NCBI GenBank assembly: GCA_037043455.1
Contig: JAWPHD010010299.1
Span: 31,083 to 95,082 of the forward strand
Source of the DNA: Cyrtodaria siliqua
Lineage: Eukaryota > Mollusca > Bivalvia > Adapedonta > Hiatellidae
Direction of reading: 5' to 3'
DNA length: 64,000 nt
Numbering within the stretch: the stretch's first letter is position 1; the number at the start of each line of letters is the position of its first letter. The notes under the pieces are model-generated. The model worked only from the letters and a program-made list of their open reading frames with translations, was not told where the DNA came from and made no database searches. The translations under genes were made by a program, and so were the position numbers. Positions 1 to 9,720 of this stretch are shown piece by piece.

Positions 1-112
1 TCCAGAAGTGAATGACATCAAGCAAGAGAGTGGAGCGGTTGTATACTTGTTATAAGTGTGATGTGCCGATTGAACATCTGATCTTAAATACTTTCAAACG
101 AAGCAGTGATTA

Positions 113-400
113 AGTTGCTTGCTACCGTACTCAACCTCCAGCCCCTGGTTGAGCCGAACTCAATATTTAAAATGTCAACAGTACGAAAAGTTTAGCCATC
201 CCGAAAATTGTATGCATATGACGGTGAACATGCAATGAGATATGTTCATACAATTCCATGTCCAGCGGCGTATGGTCCCAGTTTCTAACAAAAGGTTTTG
301 CATAAATGAGAAAAAGATGCGCGAAATAAACAAAAAGGAATTTAGTTGAGAGCAGAGGTTTTGCAGGCTGTGTATCATAATTAACGGTATAAACAAAAAA
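113..400 (+). repeat. Dispersed repeat family R1, copy a (3' part)
   Basis: Shares with 5218-5460, 38672-39005 and 52830-53105 the order TTGCTACC...CTC, CTCAACATTTAAAAT-like text, GAGCCATCCCGA, GCATATGATGGTGAACATG, CAGCGGCGTATGG and GCGAAATAAACAAA. No coding capacity is seen. Type unknown; probably a non-autonomous transposon or an old LTR-like fragment. Confidence 0.75.
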
Positions 401-782
401 CAGTATATACCATCATTATCAGTCTTCAAATCAAGTAAGAAGGTAAGTGACTGGATTAGTATTATTATATGACACGTGACTGAAATAATGTTATATACTA
501 TTTTAAAACTAACACTTAGTGACATAGTGTTATTAGTACATGTTAGCGAACGGTAAATTTTGTCATTAATAATGGTTTATATCATATTAATAATAGGAAT
601 ACCTCACATATATTTATTTACTTATTTCACACCTTATAAATCTAAACAATCACTTTCTTTATTTCTAACAATAAAATGATCCTATATTTCCACTGTTGAA
701 CTCAGAGCAGATGCATAAGAACAAAACAGTTATATTAGTTTCATGTTGTACTTTATCTGGTATCTAGATTCCCAGAAATATA

Positions 783-1261
783 CTGAAAGGAAACAGAAAC
801 GCGACACGGGAATCTCCGCTATACATTGTATGTACAATATACCGCTGTTAATCGAATGGTACATGGCTACGTAAGATCTTTCCTTTCGGAAAAAAGACTG
901 AAACAACACGTAACACGACAAATAGTATTCTTGCAAAGTTTCAATATTGACAGAGTACGCGTTTGGCTCAAGCATGTGAGCAAACTTAGGACGCACAATT
1001 TTGCAAACTCTTTACGTTAAATACAGTACTGAACTGGCTCATATTTTCAAAGAAGTCACATTTATAAATTTCTTGTTACAACGTGTACTGTGATTAAAAC
1101 GACTACAACATCACAATTGTGTCCTAAGCTTTCTCTAACTAACTGCAACATGTCTTTACAAAACATCTTAGAGAATTTCCTTGGAATATATATGGAATTA
1201 AGTGTGCAGTATATAAACTATACAGCGGTAATTCCCGTGTCGCGTTTCTTTTTCCTTTAAG
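783..1261. mobile_element. TIR element (MITE-like), 479 bp, TA target site
   Basis: About 44-bp terminal inverted repeats at 783-826 and 1218-1261. They share AAACGCGACACGGGAAT and begin CTGAAAGG / CTTAAAGG. TA lies at both outer borders. The interior has no open reading frame of note. TA target sites and this size suggest a Tc1/mariner-type non-autonomous element. Arm identity by eye is about 38/44. Confidence 0.8.
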
Positions 1262-1827
1262 TATATATATATAGTAGATGTATAGTACTGTTTTGATTAT
1301 TGATTTTTTTGTTTCAAATTATATATATCTTTATTTGTTTTAAATTATATTTTACACAGTTAATAAATGTTGAAACTATTTATTTTATTCTGTTCAACTA
1401 ATAACGGAAATATGAAGTTGGAAGTAAAATGTAAAAAGTTTTGTTAGATATATAGGTTTGAAATAAAGAAATCATTTAACAGTGTTGAGTACAATGTTAA
1501 ATATAAGTGTATTCGTACATCAGACAGACTTCACATTTCACTCGGCTTCATTATTCAGATATCAGTATTGTACTCTATGTTGTTAAATAAACTCATGCTA
1601 TATATAAGTATATATTATCATGTTAATGAATACAATGCCAAAAACATTGCACACATTGTGTTTGAAACACTCACTTATTATAGAATCCTGCTATAAGCCT
1701 TCTGGACGTTATATTGAATATATTTCTCCAAACAGGATGATACCGTGTATTACAGCTGACAGATGTGATAAAATATCATAATAACTAGAGTAAGGGCCAC
1801 CTCGAGTGGATATGCCTTATATGTATT

Positions 1828-2290
1828 ATACCACTAAATATTTTCCACATAGACACCAACATATTAATGATTTGCTGCAAATTCAACTCAAGTATTGATA
1901 ATGCAGCAGTGTAATGCTCATATAGAAAACTAATTTTCCAGTTGAAAAATCACCAGAAAAAGGTGGGGTCACAAGACATGTAAGAAAATTCTTGTTTGTT
2001 TACTAAACATGTCAATGGTATAGTTGTTTTTAATGCTTGACTGTTTTCATTGCCCTCAAAGTGTAAGCATAGAGTCGAAATTTCGAAAATGTTTATCAGT
2101 GATTTGGTAAAACTTATTAATACGCTTCTTATACATACAACCACAAAATCGAATAGAAATGGGCAGTTTTCCCGTACTTATAATGCCCGTTTTCAATCAA
2201 AAAAGGAGGGATTACCTTTTATTATAGGAACTACATTCGACTACACCTCGGAGGCTTACATGTAATTAGTGGTGGTAAACCTATAGGAGA
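1828..2290. repeat. Locally duplicated segment, copy 1
   Basis: About 430 bp that recurs at 3138-3580 with roughly 85-90% identity by eye, from TATTATACCACTAA to TTAGTGGTGGTAAAC. Copy 1 keeps about 40 bp (after GGGCAG, 2166-2206) that copy 2 lacks. Both copies have a similar minus-strand frame of about 60-85 codons, but it matches no family I know and looks incidental. Confidence 0.8.
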
Positions 2291-3137
2291 AGTAAACGTG
2301 TTCAGATGTTTCTTAAATGAAAATGTTGTGCTGTCATTTTCATAACAAGCTTATAAACACCTACTTCATTCAAATCGAATAATTGTTTGCGGTGATATGG
2401 TCTTGTGAATACAAAGGACAATAGTCTGAAATAGTCTGAAATAGTCAGAAATCGACAAAAGTCAGAAATATTTTTTTTAAACTTTTACGCTATCTGGATT
2501 GTCATACCAAAGGGCAGTTGTTGTCAATACACCATATTAAAAAGATCAAATGTTTAGAACAGTCAATGGACATTAATAAAATATGCATTTTAGGTACAAT
2601 TAGGACAATGAATATGCCAATTTATGTCGATTTTAATGCCAAAATTGATTTTTGAAGCACATTCTTCACAATTGGTGGTTCCATACCTTATTAAAGTAGC
2701 GAATACGAGCTCAATAATGTCAAAAATACAGCTAAAGTCAAAATTGATACTAGTTGAACGCTACCAAGTGGAGTTTGAATGATAAGGAATAATATTTTAC
2801 CTTTTACACAATCTTCATTTCTTCACAGTATCCTATTTTAGGGCGGTAGGGGAAAGATTAGGTGGTTTCATGCCTACCAAACCTGTTGCCATGCAGATTT
2901 AATTGATATAAACATGTTGCACACTTGCGACCCTACATGTTTATACCACAAAAGCATAGTTCAATTGCAAATACTTCACAAACACGTCATTTTAAACACG
3001 AAAACAAATGAAACTCAAAATTACGGCTTTTATAAAAGACTAAAAACTGTAGAAAACTTATTTCTGAGCTTATTTTACCAATTGTTATCGGAAAAGTGTC
3101 CCTAGGTACGAATCTGAACGAGTCCTAATTACTGCAG

Positions 3138-3580
3138 GTATTATACCACTAATTATTTCCCCCATAAACACCAATGTTAAAGTGTCACATATTAATGATT
3201 TGCTGCAAACTCAACTCAAGTATGGATAAAGCAGCAGTGTAATGTTCATATAGAAAACTAATTTTCCACTTGAAAAATCACCAGAAAATGTGGGGTCACA
3301 ATACATGTAAGAAAGTCCTTGTTTGTTTACTAAACAGGTCAAGGGTACAGCTGTTTTCATTGATTGACTGTTTTCATTGCTCAAAAAGTGTAAGCATAGA
3401 GTCGAAATTTCGAAAATGTTCATCAGTGATTTGGTAAAACTTATTAATACGCTTCTTGTACATACAACCACAAAATCGAATAGAAATGGGCAGGAGGGAT
3501 TCCTTTTTATTATAGGAACTACATTCGACTACACCTCGGAGGCTTACATGTAATTAGTGGTGGTAAACATATAGGATCTT
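3138..3580. repeat. Locally duplicated segment, copy 2
   Basis: Partner of 1828-2290. It has a short extra stretch (GTTAAAGTGTCACAT) near its left end and lacks the roughly 40-bp block present in copy 1. The order and orientation are the same, so the pair is a direct duplication about 1.3 kb apart. Confidence 0.8.
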
Positions 3581-3884
3581 AATTTACAAAAGAGGAGATA
3601 CAATACTCCAGAATACTGATCCAGTAATAATGCTTTTATTCTTTACCTTCATAATCATGATAAGAATGCTCGTAAATGTTAGAGAGTACACGCAGACGAT
3701 CAGTTTGTTTACAAAGGTAAGATGACGAGGTCACATGATGCCATACGTCACACGACGTCATGATCTATATTTAGTAGGCTATATCAGAAAACGCTACTAG
3801 CAATATATGTTCTTTGTACTCCAATGTCATTAAATAAAAGCAATATTTATATGGTATTGGTAGATATATTATTAATGTAATTAC

Positions 3885-3998
3885 CGCGACAGATGTAACG
3901 ATGTATGTCTTTTCCGTCATGTCAGTGTCAGTATCGTTTGATATCTCCGTGTGTTCTTTGTCGGAATAAACGCCTCCTTTCGGTGACCACTCGCCAAT
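3885..3998 (-). CDS. iGluR exon 8 of those visible (start of ligand-binding S1)
   Basis: 114-bp exon, acceptor ATTCGCAG before 3998, donor GTAATTAC from 3884, phase 0 at both ends. It encodes IGEWSPKGGVYSDKEHTEIS, a 10-residue acidic/threonine linker, and EKTYIVTSVA. The (I/V)G-x-W(S/N)....G linker and the T-Y-I-V-T-S strand are the expected entry into S1 of AMPA/kainate receptors. The next family residues (glutamate-contacting exon) are not found in 1-3884, so they lie left of the window. A fragment of dispersed repeat family R1 starts about 35 bp upstream of the acceptor. Confidence 0.9.
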
Positions 3999-4033
3999 CT
4001 GCGAATTGTATAAAAAGAAAGTACGAAATGAGA

Positions 4034-4112
4034 AATCTGGAAATCGCCGAACACGATACAAACAAAAATATTGCTGTCTCGGTTTGACTGAGACTGTTCA
4101 TGAACGGTAGTG
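4034..4112 (+). repeat. Dispersed repeat family R1, copy b (5' part)
   Basis: Contains the R1 left signature GAACACGATACAAACAAAAA, then GAGACTGTTCATGAACGG, ending GTAGTGAAAC. The remainder of an R1 copy resumes at 5218, so one R1 element appears split by the element at 4113-5212. Confidence 0.7.
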
Positions 4113-5212
4113 AAACAAGAGATCCAAATGGCACTGAGTCGCACCCGAGAATTTTTTCAAAGAGGAAAAAAGTAGTTAACAAGTGCAATTGATTATTAGA
4201 TTGAAAACTTTGTACGACATAAGGTAAAGTTGCAAAACGTGGTTCTTCGTATTTATAGAGAATGGGTGTATGGAAATGGACGGATAGGAAACCTCGGGAC
4301 ACAGCCATGTTTTACCATAGGAACTTCATTTGTACAATTTTTATAATATAAGAGTTGGCGATAATATATAAACAAAAACTATCAAAATCTATTCTTTGGT
4401 TCATAAGAAGAAGATTGTTTAAGGTTCTGACCATATATGTTAATGTCGGCCATCTTAGATAATGCATTGATATATTTGTATAATTTTGAAAGGCATTGCC
4501 TTCAGAATCATCCGCGTGAAATTTGGTCAAAGATGCGGTGCAGTTTCTGAGATGTTGTTTACCTTCCTTGCACCCACCCTTCAACGGCGGCCATCTTGGA
4601 TGTGGCGTTGCCCTAATTTTAACAAATCATTGACGTAAGTATCATCCATCTGACGTTTAGTCAAATGTGACCAAGCAGTTTTGCAGAATGTTTTTTTCAA
4701 AGGATTTTCATATATACAATTTTATGTAAAACTTGGTAGAGGACGATAAGCTAATACTACATACAATATATAAGCGATTTATGTCTTGTGCTTTTAGAGA
4801 AGTAGGTTTTTTAAATTCCATATATGGTAAAACATGTAAAATATCCATATACAAACTTTAGAACCCCGGGGCACAGCCATTTTTGACCCAAGGAACGTCA
4901 TTTGTAAAATTGTTATAGCCTAGGAGTTGGCGACTATTTATCAATAAAAACCGGCAACATCTGTACAGAGGTTCATGAGAAGAAGATGTTTTAACGTTTT
5001 GAACATATATGGTAATGAAGGCCATCTTGTATGTCGCATTAACCTAATTTGTATAATTTTGGAAGGCATTGACCTCAGTATCATCCAATTGAAATATGGT
5101 CAAAATTGTCCATGGAGAAGTTGTTTAACAAAGAGCTAACGGACGACGGACGGACGAACAACAGGCAAAAAGCGGTCACAATAGCTCACTTTGAGCCTAC
5201 GGCTCATGTGAG
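4113..5212 (+). mobile_element. Bivalve tandem-core element (R2) with terminal hairpin
   Basis: Starts AAGAGATCCAAATGG and contains two diverged internal units (about 4318-4640 and 4878-5110), each with GAGTTGGCGA, ..TCATGAGAAGAAGAT and GGCCATCTT. It ends with GGACGACGGACGGACGAAC and a hairpin, CTCACTTTGAGCC / GGCTCATGTGAG, followed by TTAA. I recognise the terminal hairpin as a very common bivalve repeat end. Helitron-like or pearl/MITE-like elements with internal tandem cores are known in bivalves; which class this is remains inference. Confidence 0.7.
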
Positions 5213-5217
5213 TTAAA

Positions 5218-5460
5218 TATGCTTACTACCGGTCACGCCATCTAGCTCCAGGTTTAGCAGAACTCAATATTTAAAATGTCAACAATACGAATATTGAGCC
5301 ATCCCGAGGATGTTTGCATATGATGGTGAACATGGAACCTTCAATGAGGTATTTTCATACCATTTCATGGCCAGCGGCGTATGGTCTCAGTTTCTAACAA
5401 AATGCTTTGCCCTAAACGAAAACAACGGGCGAAATAAACAAAATGAAATTTAGTTAGGCG
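5218..5460 (+). repeat. Dispersed repeat family R1, copy b (3' part)
   Basis: Continues R1 from CTTACTACCGGTCACGCC through CATATGATGGTGAACATG and CAGCGGCGTATGGTC. It is read as the right half of the copy interrupted at 4112/4113. Confidence 0.7.
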
Positions 5461-5504
5461 CTATAATGGCTGACTTCCGCCATTGTCGTCCTTTTGTCTT
5501 TTCG

Positions 5505-5690
5505 TTATTTCGCCCCCGAAAAGACGACAGAACGAAAAGACGACAGGACGAAAAGACGACAAATGCAGGGCGAAAGGACGACAGAACGAAAAAAAGACGC
5601 CATTTCAAGGGCGAAAAGACGACAGAACGCCACGCGAAAAAGAGAATAAGACGACACTTCAGCCGCGAAAAGACGCCATTTGATTTTGTC
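5505..5690. repeat. Degenerate short tandem repeat, CGAAAAGACGACAGA
   Basis: About 12 imperfect units of 15 bp based on CGAAAAGACGACAGA. The lack of T on the plus strand keeps several frames open, so the predicted Arg/Lys-rich peptides here are artefacts. Confidence 0.8.
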
Positions 5691-5766
5691 AAAAGTCGGT
5701 ATATAAGCAGAAATCAAAGCGTAATCTTTCACATTTTTATTTAGCCTCCGTACATGTGTTAAAAAA

Positions 5767-5851
5767 TAGTTTCCCAGAACGGGATTTGAACCACAGCCTT
5801 GTACTTGTAAGTTTTGAAAGATGTACGCTGAATCACTAGACCACTGCTATT
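5767..5851 (-). mobile_element. tRNA-derived SINE, tRNA-like head
   Basis: On the minus strand: A-box-like AGTGGTCTAGTGATTCAGCG and B-box GGTTCAAATCC, followed by CGTTCTGGGAAACTA. The arms do not fold into a clean cloverleaf with a paired acceptor stem, so I call it a SINE head, not a functional tRNA. Confidence 0.7.
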
Positions 5852-6128
5852 TATTGGTATGTTGTAACAGTATGTTGTAGCATTTTTAACACTAAATAGG
5901 CATTACATAATGACAAGAGCGCGCACGCAAACTCATCAAGCGCTAAATAACATGTCGAGATTAGGTTGATTTGAGGCTAAGTATTAGTTTCATATTGATA
6001 ACATATAGTTTTACACCAGGTCATGTTAATTTACACGTGCAGCAATTGATCCATCTTTAGTTGCGTTCAAATATGTTAAGTTACTTTGCCTCATAATAAA
6101 TGGTAGTTAGTATACTGTTTTCTCATGT

Positions 6129-6240
6129 ACCGTTGTAGTTCAGTAGATAGAGCACCGGACTTGAAATCAGAAGGTCGTTTGTTTGAGCCCCGAAAGAAGC
6201 TAACTTTGTTTTTTTCTGTAATAAATTACTGTTACAAGTG
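6129..6240 (+). mobile_element. tRNA-derived SINE, tRNA-like head plus short body
   Basis: A-box-like GTAGTTCAGTAGATAGAGC and B-box-like GTTTGAGCCCC are spaced as in a tRNA, followed by an AT-rich body with a T-run. The acceptor pairing is missing. Confidence 0.65.
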
Positions 6241-6401
6241 TATAGGTACGATATGCACTGGTCGATGTATATACAGTAAATGATTTCCTGCGCTATATTT
6301 GCTCGCTTCAATACCCGATTCGACATGAGCTGGTGAACATTAAGTTACAGATAAAATACGTCTACAAAGAAGACATCGATTGATATAGGGACACTGTAGC
6401 T

Positions 6402-6600
6402 TTAAAGGGTAACATGGCAATGTTGATTTTTTTAAAACTCGCGCCGTCCCGTTAAGTTTTCTTCGTAATTTGCATCAATACTATAATACAGTCTATGGTA
6501 GAATACTAAAGCAACTTGAAAACCTAACGAGCTAGTATTTAATTATATGCAAGCAGGTTTAAAGTAAAATTGAAATTGGATATTAAATAGAGACGCTTCA
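6402..6600 (+). mobile_element. TTAA-type MITE, family R6, truncated copy
   Basis: TTAA followed by AGGGTAACATGGCAATGTTGA, then text that aligns with 13150-13240 and 13590-13745 (CGCC GTCCCGTTAAG; TATATGCAAGCAGG; GAGACGCT). The 3' terminal repeat is not seen. Confidence 0.6.
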
Positions 6601-6748
6601 ATATCGCTGTATGTCAATATATATGTGTAACTGTTCCTGCGTTTCAATTATACGTTTAAACAGGCCCATGGGTAGGCTCCAGGTACATTACAAGTAACAA
6701 GTACTGTACAACTATATAGTTGTAGTTGGTACGCTTGTATAGGCTCAC

Positions 6749-6856
6749 CTTACTCGGTCGGTGGTTAAGTCCAACATTGTACACATCCATCTTGTAGCTC
6801 CGTCGAAATCCATACTGGTCAAATTCTATATTACCAGTAACGCCGTCGAAATGGAG
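6749..6856 (-). CDS. iGluR exon 7 of those visible (ATD to S1 linker)
   Basis: 108-bp exon, acceptor TTATCAG before 6856, donor GTGAGCC from 6748, phase 0 at both ends. It encodes LHFDGVTGNIEFDQYGFRRS then YKMDVYNVGLNHRPSK. The F-(D/E)-G-(L/V)-TG-x-(I/V)-x-F-(D/N)-x-x-G-x-R-x-x-Y-x-(M/L)-D(V/I) pattern is the well-known iGluR segment at the end of the ATD. It reads directly from exon 6 (MKV + LHFDG) and into exon 8. No GC-rich or repeat signal overlaps it. Confidence 0.94.
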
Positions 6857-6959
6857 CTGATAAATAAGTATTATTAAATCAAAGATAAGTATTATTGTGA
6901 AGAATATGCTTTCTATAAATAACATGCTTAGTCTGAATAATATGCTTATTATTACGTAT

Positions 6960-7205
6960 GGGACGCCTAATTAACATAAGCTCAATGATTTTAATCCCTC
7001 TTCAATTATTTGAAGAGAGATCTAATTCAATTGAAGAGAGGTTCAATTCATTTGAAGAGAGGTCTAATTCAATTGAAGAGAGGTCTAATTCAATTGAAGA
7101 GAGCTGAATTGTACCTATCTTCAGTTGAATAAGACCTCTCTTCAATTGTATTGGACCTCTCTTTAATTGAATCAGACCTCTCCTCAATTGAGAGTGGGAA
7201 CGCCA
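6960..7205. repeat. Palindromic satellite R7, copy 1
   Basis: About eight units of roughly 21 bp built on GAGAGGTCTAATTCAATTGA. They occur in both orientations, because the core TTCAATTGAA is itself a palindrome. The block is bounded by GGGACGCCTAATTAACATAA on the left and GTGGGAACGCCA on the right. The same borders frame the larger copy at 20251-20833. Confidence 0.8.
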
Positions 7206-7690
7206 GGAACTAATTATTCAGCTTTTTTGATCATTTTGATTCTCCGCGACAGGGATTATTTTTTTAGTGTTTGCCGGACTATTTCATTAAAAAAATCACA
7301 AAACGCCGCCATTTTCTTTTTATAAAAACGTCGATTCCCTTCGCAGTTATCAATTTTACGCGTACCTAGTTTACAGGAGTGAACACTTTTTGTAACATGT
7401 CAGTTTTGGATTACGTCATCAATACGTAGAATGTGTTTACACGTTGGTAAACACATGGTATCCACTGTGTTTCGATAGCGATATCTGATGCAGGGTGTTC
7501 ACACTGGGATAAACAATTGGAAATATACACAGGTTAACGTAATGAAGGAAACAGTTGACTGTCTTAGAACTCTGCAGGCAAATAAAACGTGAGTTCAAAT
7601 GTGTACATATACAACTCTTTTTGCAGTGTTTTCTTGAAATTTGCCAAGCACATCGATGGTGTTAATGTTGACAAACTGTGTAAATAGTAA
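7206..7690. other. Intron sequence without recognised feature
   Basis: AT-rich sequence in the 15.4-kb intron. It contains one ACGCCGCCATTTTC stretch and a CATCAATACGTAGAATG stretch. No coding, RNA or repeat signal that I can support. Confidence 0.5.
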
Positions 7691-7695
7691 ACATA

Positions 7696-8255
7696 CAGTG
7701 CTTTGGGGTGTATAGAATCATTGGTAGTAAAGAATCATTTCCTGTTTAAATTCAGTTTTCTCAGCTCATATATGTTAGATTATTTTAAAACTTTCCAGGC
7801 TTGAAGATATATCATATAAGCATATATTTATTCAACGGTGAAATTATTTGGGACATTTTTCCATGCAAAATATCACTACGTGCAACACCTCTCAGAAAAA
7901 ATGATTCTATACTACCTGAATGAAGTGTGATTTGGATACGAAAAAATCATACTGTCACAATAAACTCAGAAAGATATATTTGCTGTTTTGGCAAATGTAA
8001 GGGACAAAAATCAAAATGCAACCATCAATTAAGGTAACTTGTTGAAGTTTGCCACTTTTAAGGATAAAATGAAATTATGTAAATATTGGTGCAAAAACGC
8101 CTATTAAAGAATCACAGTTTCAGGACAATAATTTTAGAAATGTTGCTATCATACAACTAAAAGGGTAAATCTAAATCAGAAATTAAATAAACATTTTCCT
8201 TTCACTTTAAAATTAGACGATTAACCCAAGTGATTCTATACCATCCAAAGCACTG
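7696..8255. mobile_element. TIR element (MITE-like), 560 bp, TA target site
   Basis: Terminal inverted repeats of about 31 bp: CAGTGCTTTGG...TATAGAATCA at 7696-7726 and its reverse complement at 8226-8255, with TA on both outer sides. The interior is AT-rich and noncoding. The CAGTG start and TA sites suggest a Tc1/mariner or pogo-like non-autonomous element. Confidence 0.85.
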
Positions 8256-8339
8256 TAACTGGATCAGCCGTGACAGTTGTTGATTTCATTGAATTATTCA
8301 TATGATTCCTCTCTCAGAATCATTCTTGTTTGTATAACA

Positions 8340-9140
8340 AGACCTGTAGCCATAGACATGAGGCCCTTCCAGGGGTGGTCCATGTTCCCTTGTTCCCTGA
8401 CAATACGACCTGGTGATCCCCAAAAGTTTTGCCTTGTTCCCCAAAAATAGGTTCCCTTGTTCCCCAAAACTGCTGGGAGACCCCCAGCCCTGAACCCTGT
8501 GAAGGGGTATCTTATGGTATGCCTGTAATGGCCAGTGTCAAACCCCACATATGCTGCATGGCCATTTGACACAGCAATTCCTAAACCACATCCCTGCCAC
8601 CCCCTTCTCTACATTTACCCACAGGCAGCTGACGCATACCCTCCCCATGGACTTTTTACCCTTCTTTGAAGAAGCTTGTAAAAGGCCTATTCCCCACTCT
8701 CATTTCTTTTAAAAGCATGCAGACTTCCCCACTTTTTAAACTTAGCTTGGAAATTTCATTCTCCATTTATGTATTCCACCCCCAATTAAGAGCAAAAGGC
8801 CCCTTCCCCAAAACTGGTTAAAAGGCCCTGCTGCCCCCACCACTATCCCCAACCCCCTTCCCCTCTCTTCTACGTCCCTCCCCCATATTTTCTCTTCAAA
8901 CCCTACTTAAAATGTGTTCAATGAAATGCTAAATACTGCAACACTTGGTTTTCAATTAAAAACAAAATATACACTCCATCCCAGTTTTATTTTATGTGAC
9001 TTACTCTGCAAAAATGATCTGTGTACCATGAACAGGGCTTTTTTACCTTATGTAACAGAAACACCTCTAAAAGGCCTCTTTCCCAGTTGACAACTTGACT
9101 GTTTTTTCCCCAGTTGTGGCAGAAATATTTGCCAATAAAA
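8340..9140. repeat. C-rich degenerate repeat region
   Basis: Irregular recurrence of TTGTTCCCCAAAA (8390-8480) and AAAAGGCCC(T)TTCCCC (8660-9100). A similar ATGGAAAGGCC motif occurs at 14715-14735. Noncoding; the origin is not recognised. Confidence 0.5.
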
Positions 9141-9498
9141 AAAAAGCAGTGTCTCAGAATTTGAGAAAAAGCATTAATGTGTTTTTGTCTGTGGAGTCAG
9201 TTCTGACTGAGAAACAGTAATTATAATAACTGTTGGCTGAAAATATAAATAAAGCATAGTATTGTCAAAGGACTACGTACGATAAGAGCCGTATTTGGCC
9301 CCAGGATTTGTGAAAATTTCAAACGTGGAAATTCAAGATAAAAATGTAATAAATTTCCAGATAATTGTTTAATCTGTTTATAATAATGAAAAATAATATT
9401 CAAAATCGTATCTAATGGGGCGATATTGTGCCTTGAATGCAGTCGTAGGTCGTTTTGAGCAAAAAACGTGGAAAACGGCCATTATAAACGTCACCTGT

Positions 9499-9603
9499 AA
9501 AATAAACCAAAACGGCATCCCAGAGATATTTCCAGAATTCATGCATAATGGTAATCCAAACCAAGCCTATAAATATCTCTGGGATGCCGTTTTGGTTTAT
9601 TTT
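9499..9603. repeat. Perfect 32-bp inverted repeat with 41-nt spacer
   Basis: Arm 9499-9530 (AAAATAAACCAAAACGGCAT...) is exactly reverse-complemented at 9572-9603. The RNA or single strand would fold into a 32-bp stem with a 41-nt loop that includes GAATTCATGCATAATGG. No flanking duplication is evident. Confidence 0.9.
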
Positions 9604-9720
9604 GCTACAGATGATTTAGTGTTTAAAAAAGCGGTAATTTTTCTCGCTGTGTTGCTATGAAGAGTTGTCGTTCGTAACAAAACAAGACCGTATCTAAGGA
9701 GAGTTATCGTACTTATATAG

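Noticed and set aside
1950..3471. Two similar minus-strand ORFs starting MVVC.RSVLISFTKSL
   Set aside because: Similarity is explained by the direct duplication of the DNA. The frames have no family match and no preserved frame advantage over the other strand.
1..3884. Further receptor exons (S1, channel) to the left of exon 8
   Set aside because: Both strands were read for the conserved pore and glutamate-binding motifs; none seen. They are presumed outside the window.
5450..5744. Basic Arg/Lys/Asp-rich ORFs on both strands
   Set aside because: Degenerate 15-bp tandem repeat with few T residues; overlapping frames on both strands are equally open.
8294..8572. 92-codon minus-strand ORF with Gly/Trp repeats
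   Set aside because: Arises from the repeated TTGTTCCCCAAAA text; no splice or motif support.
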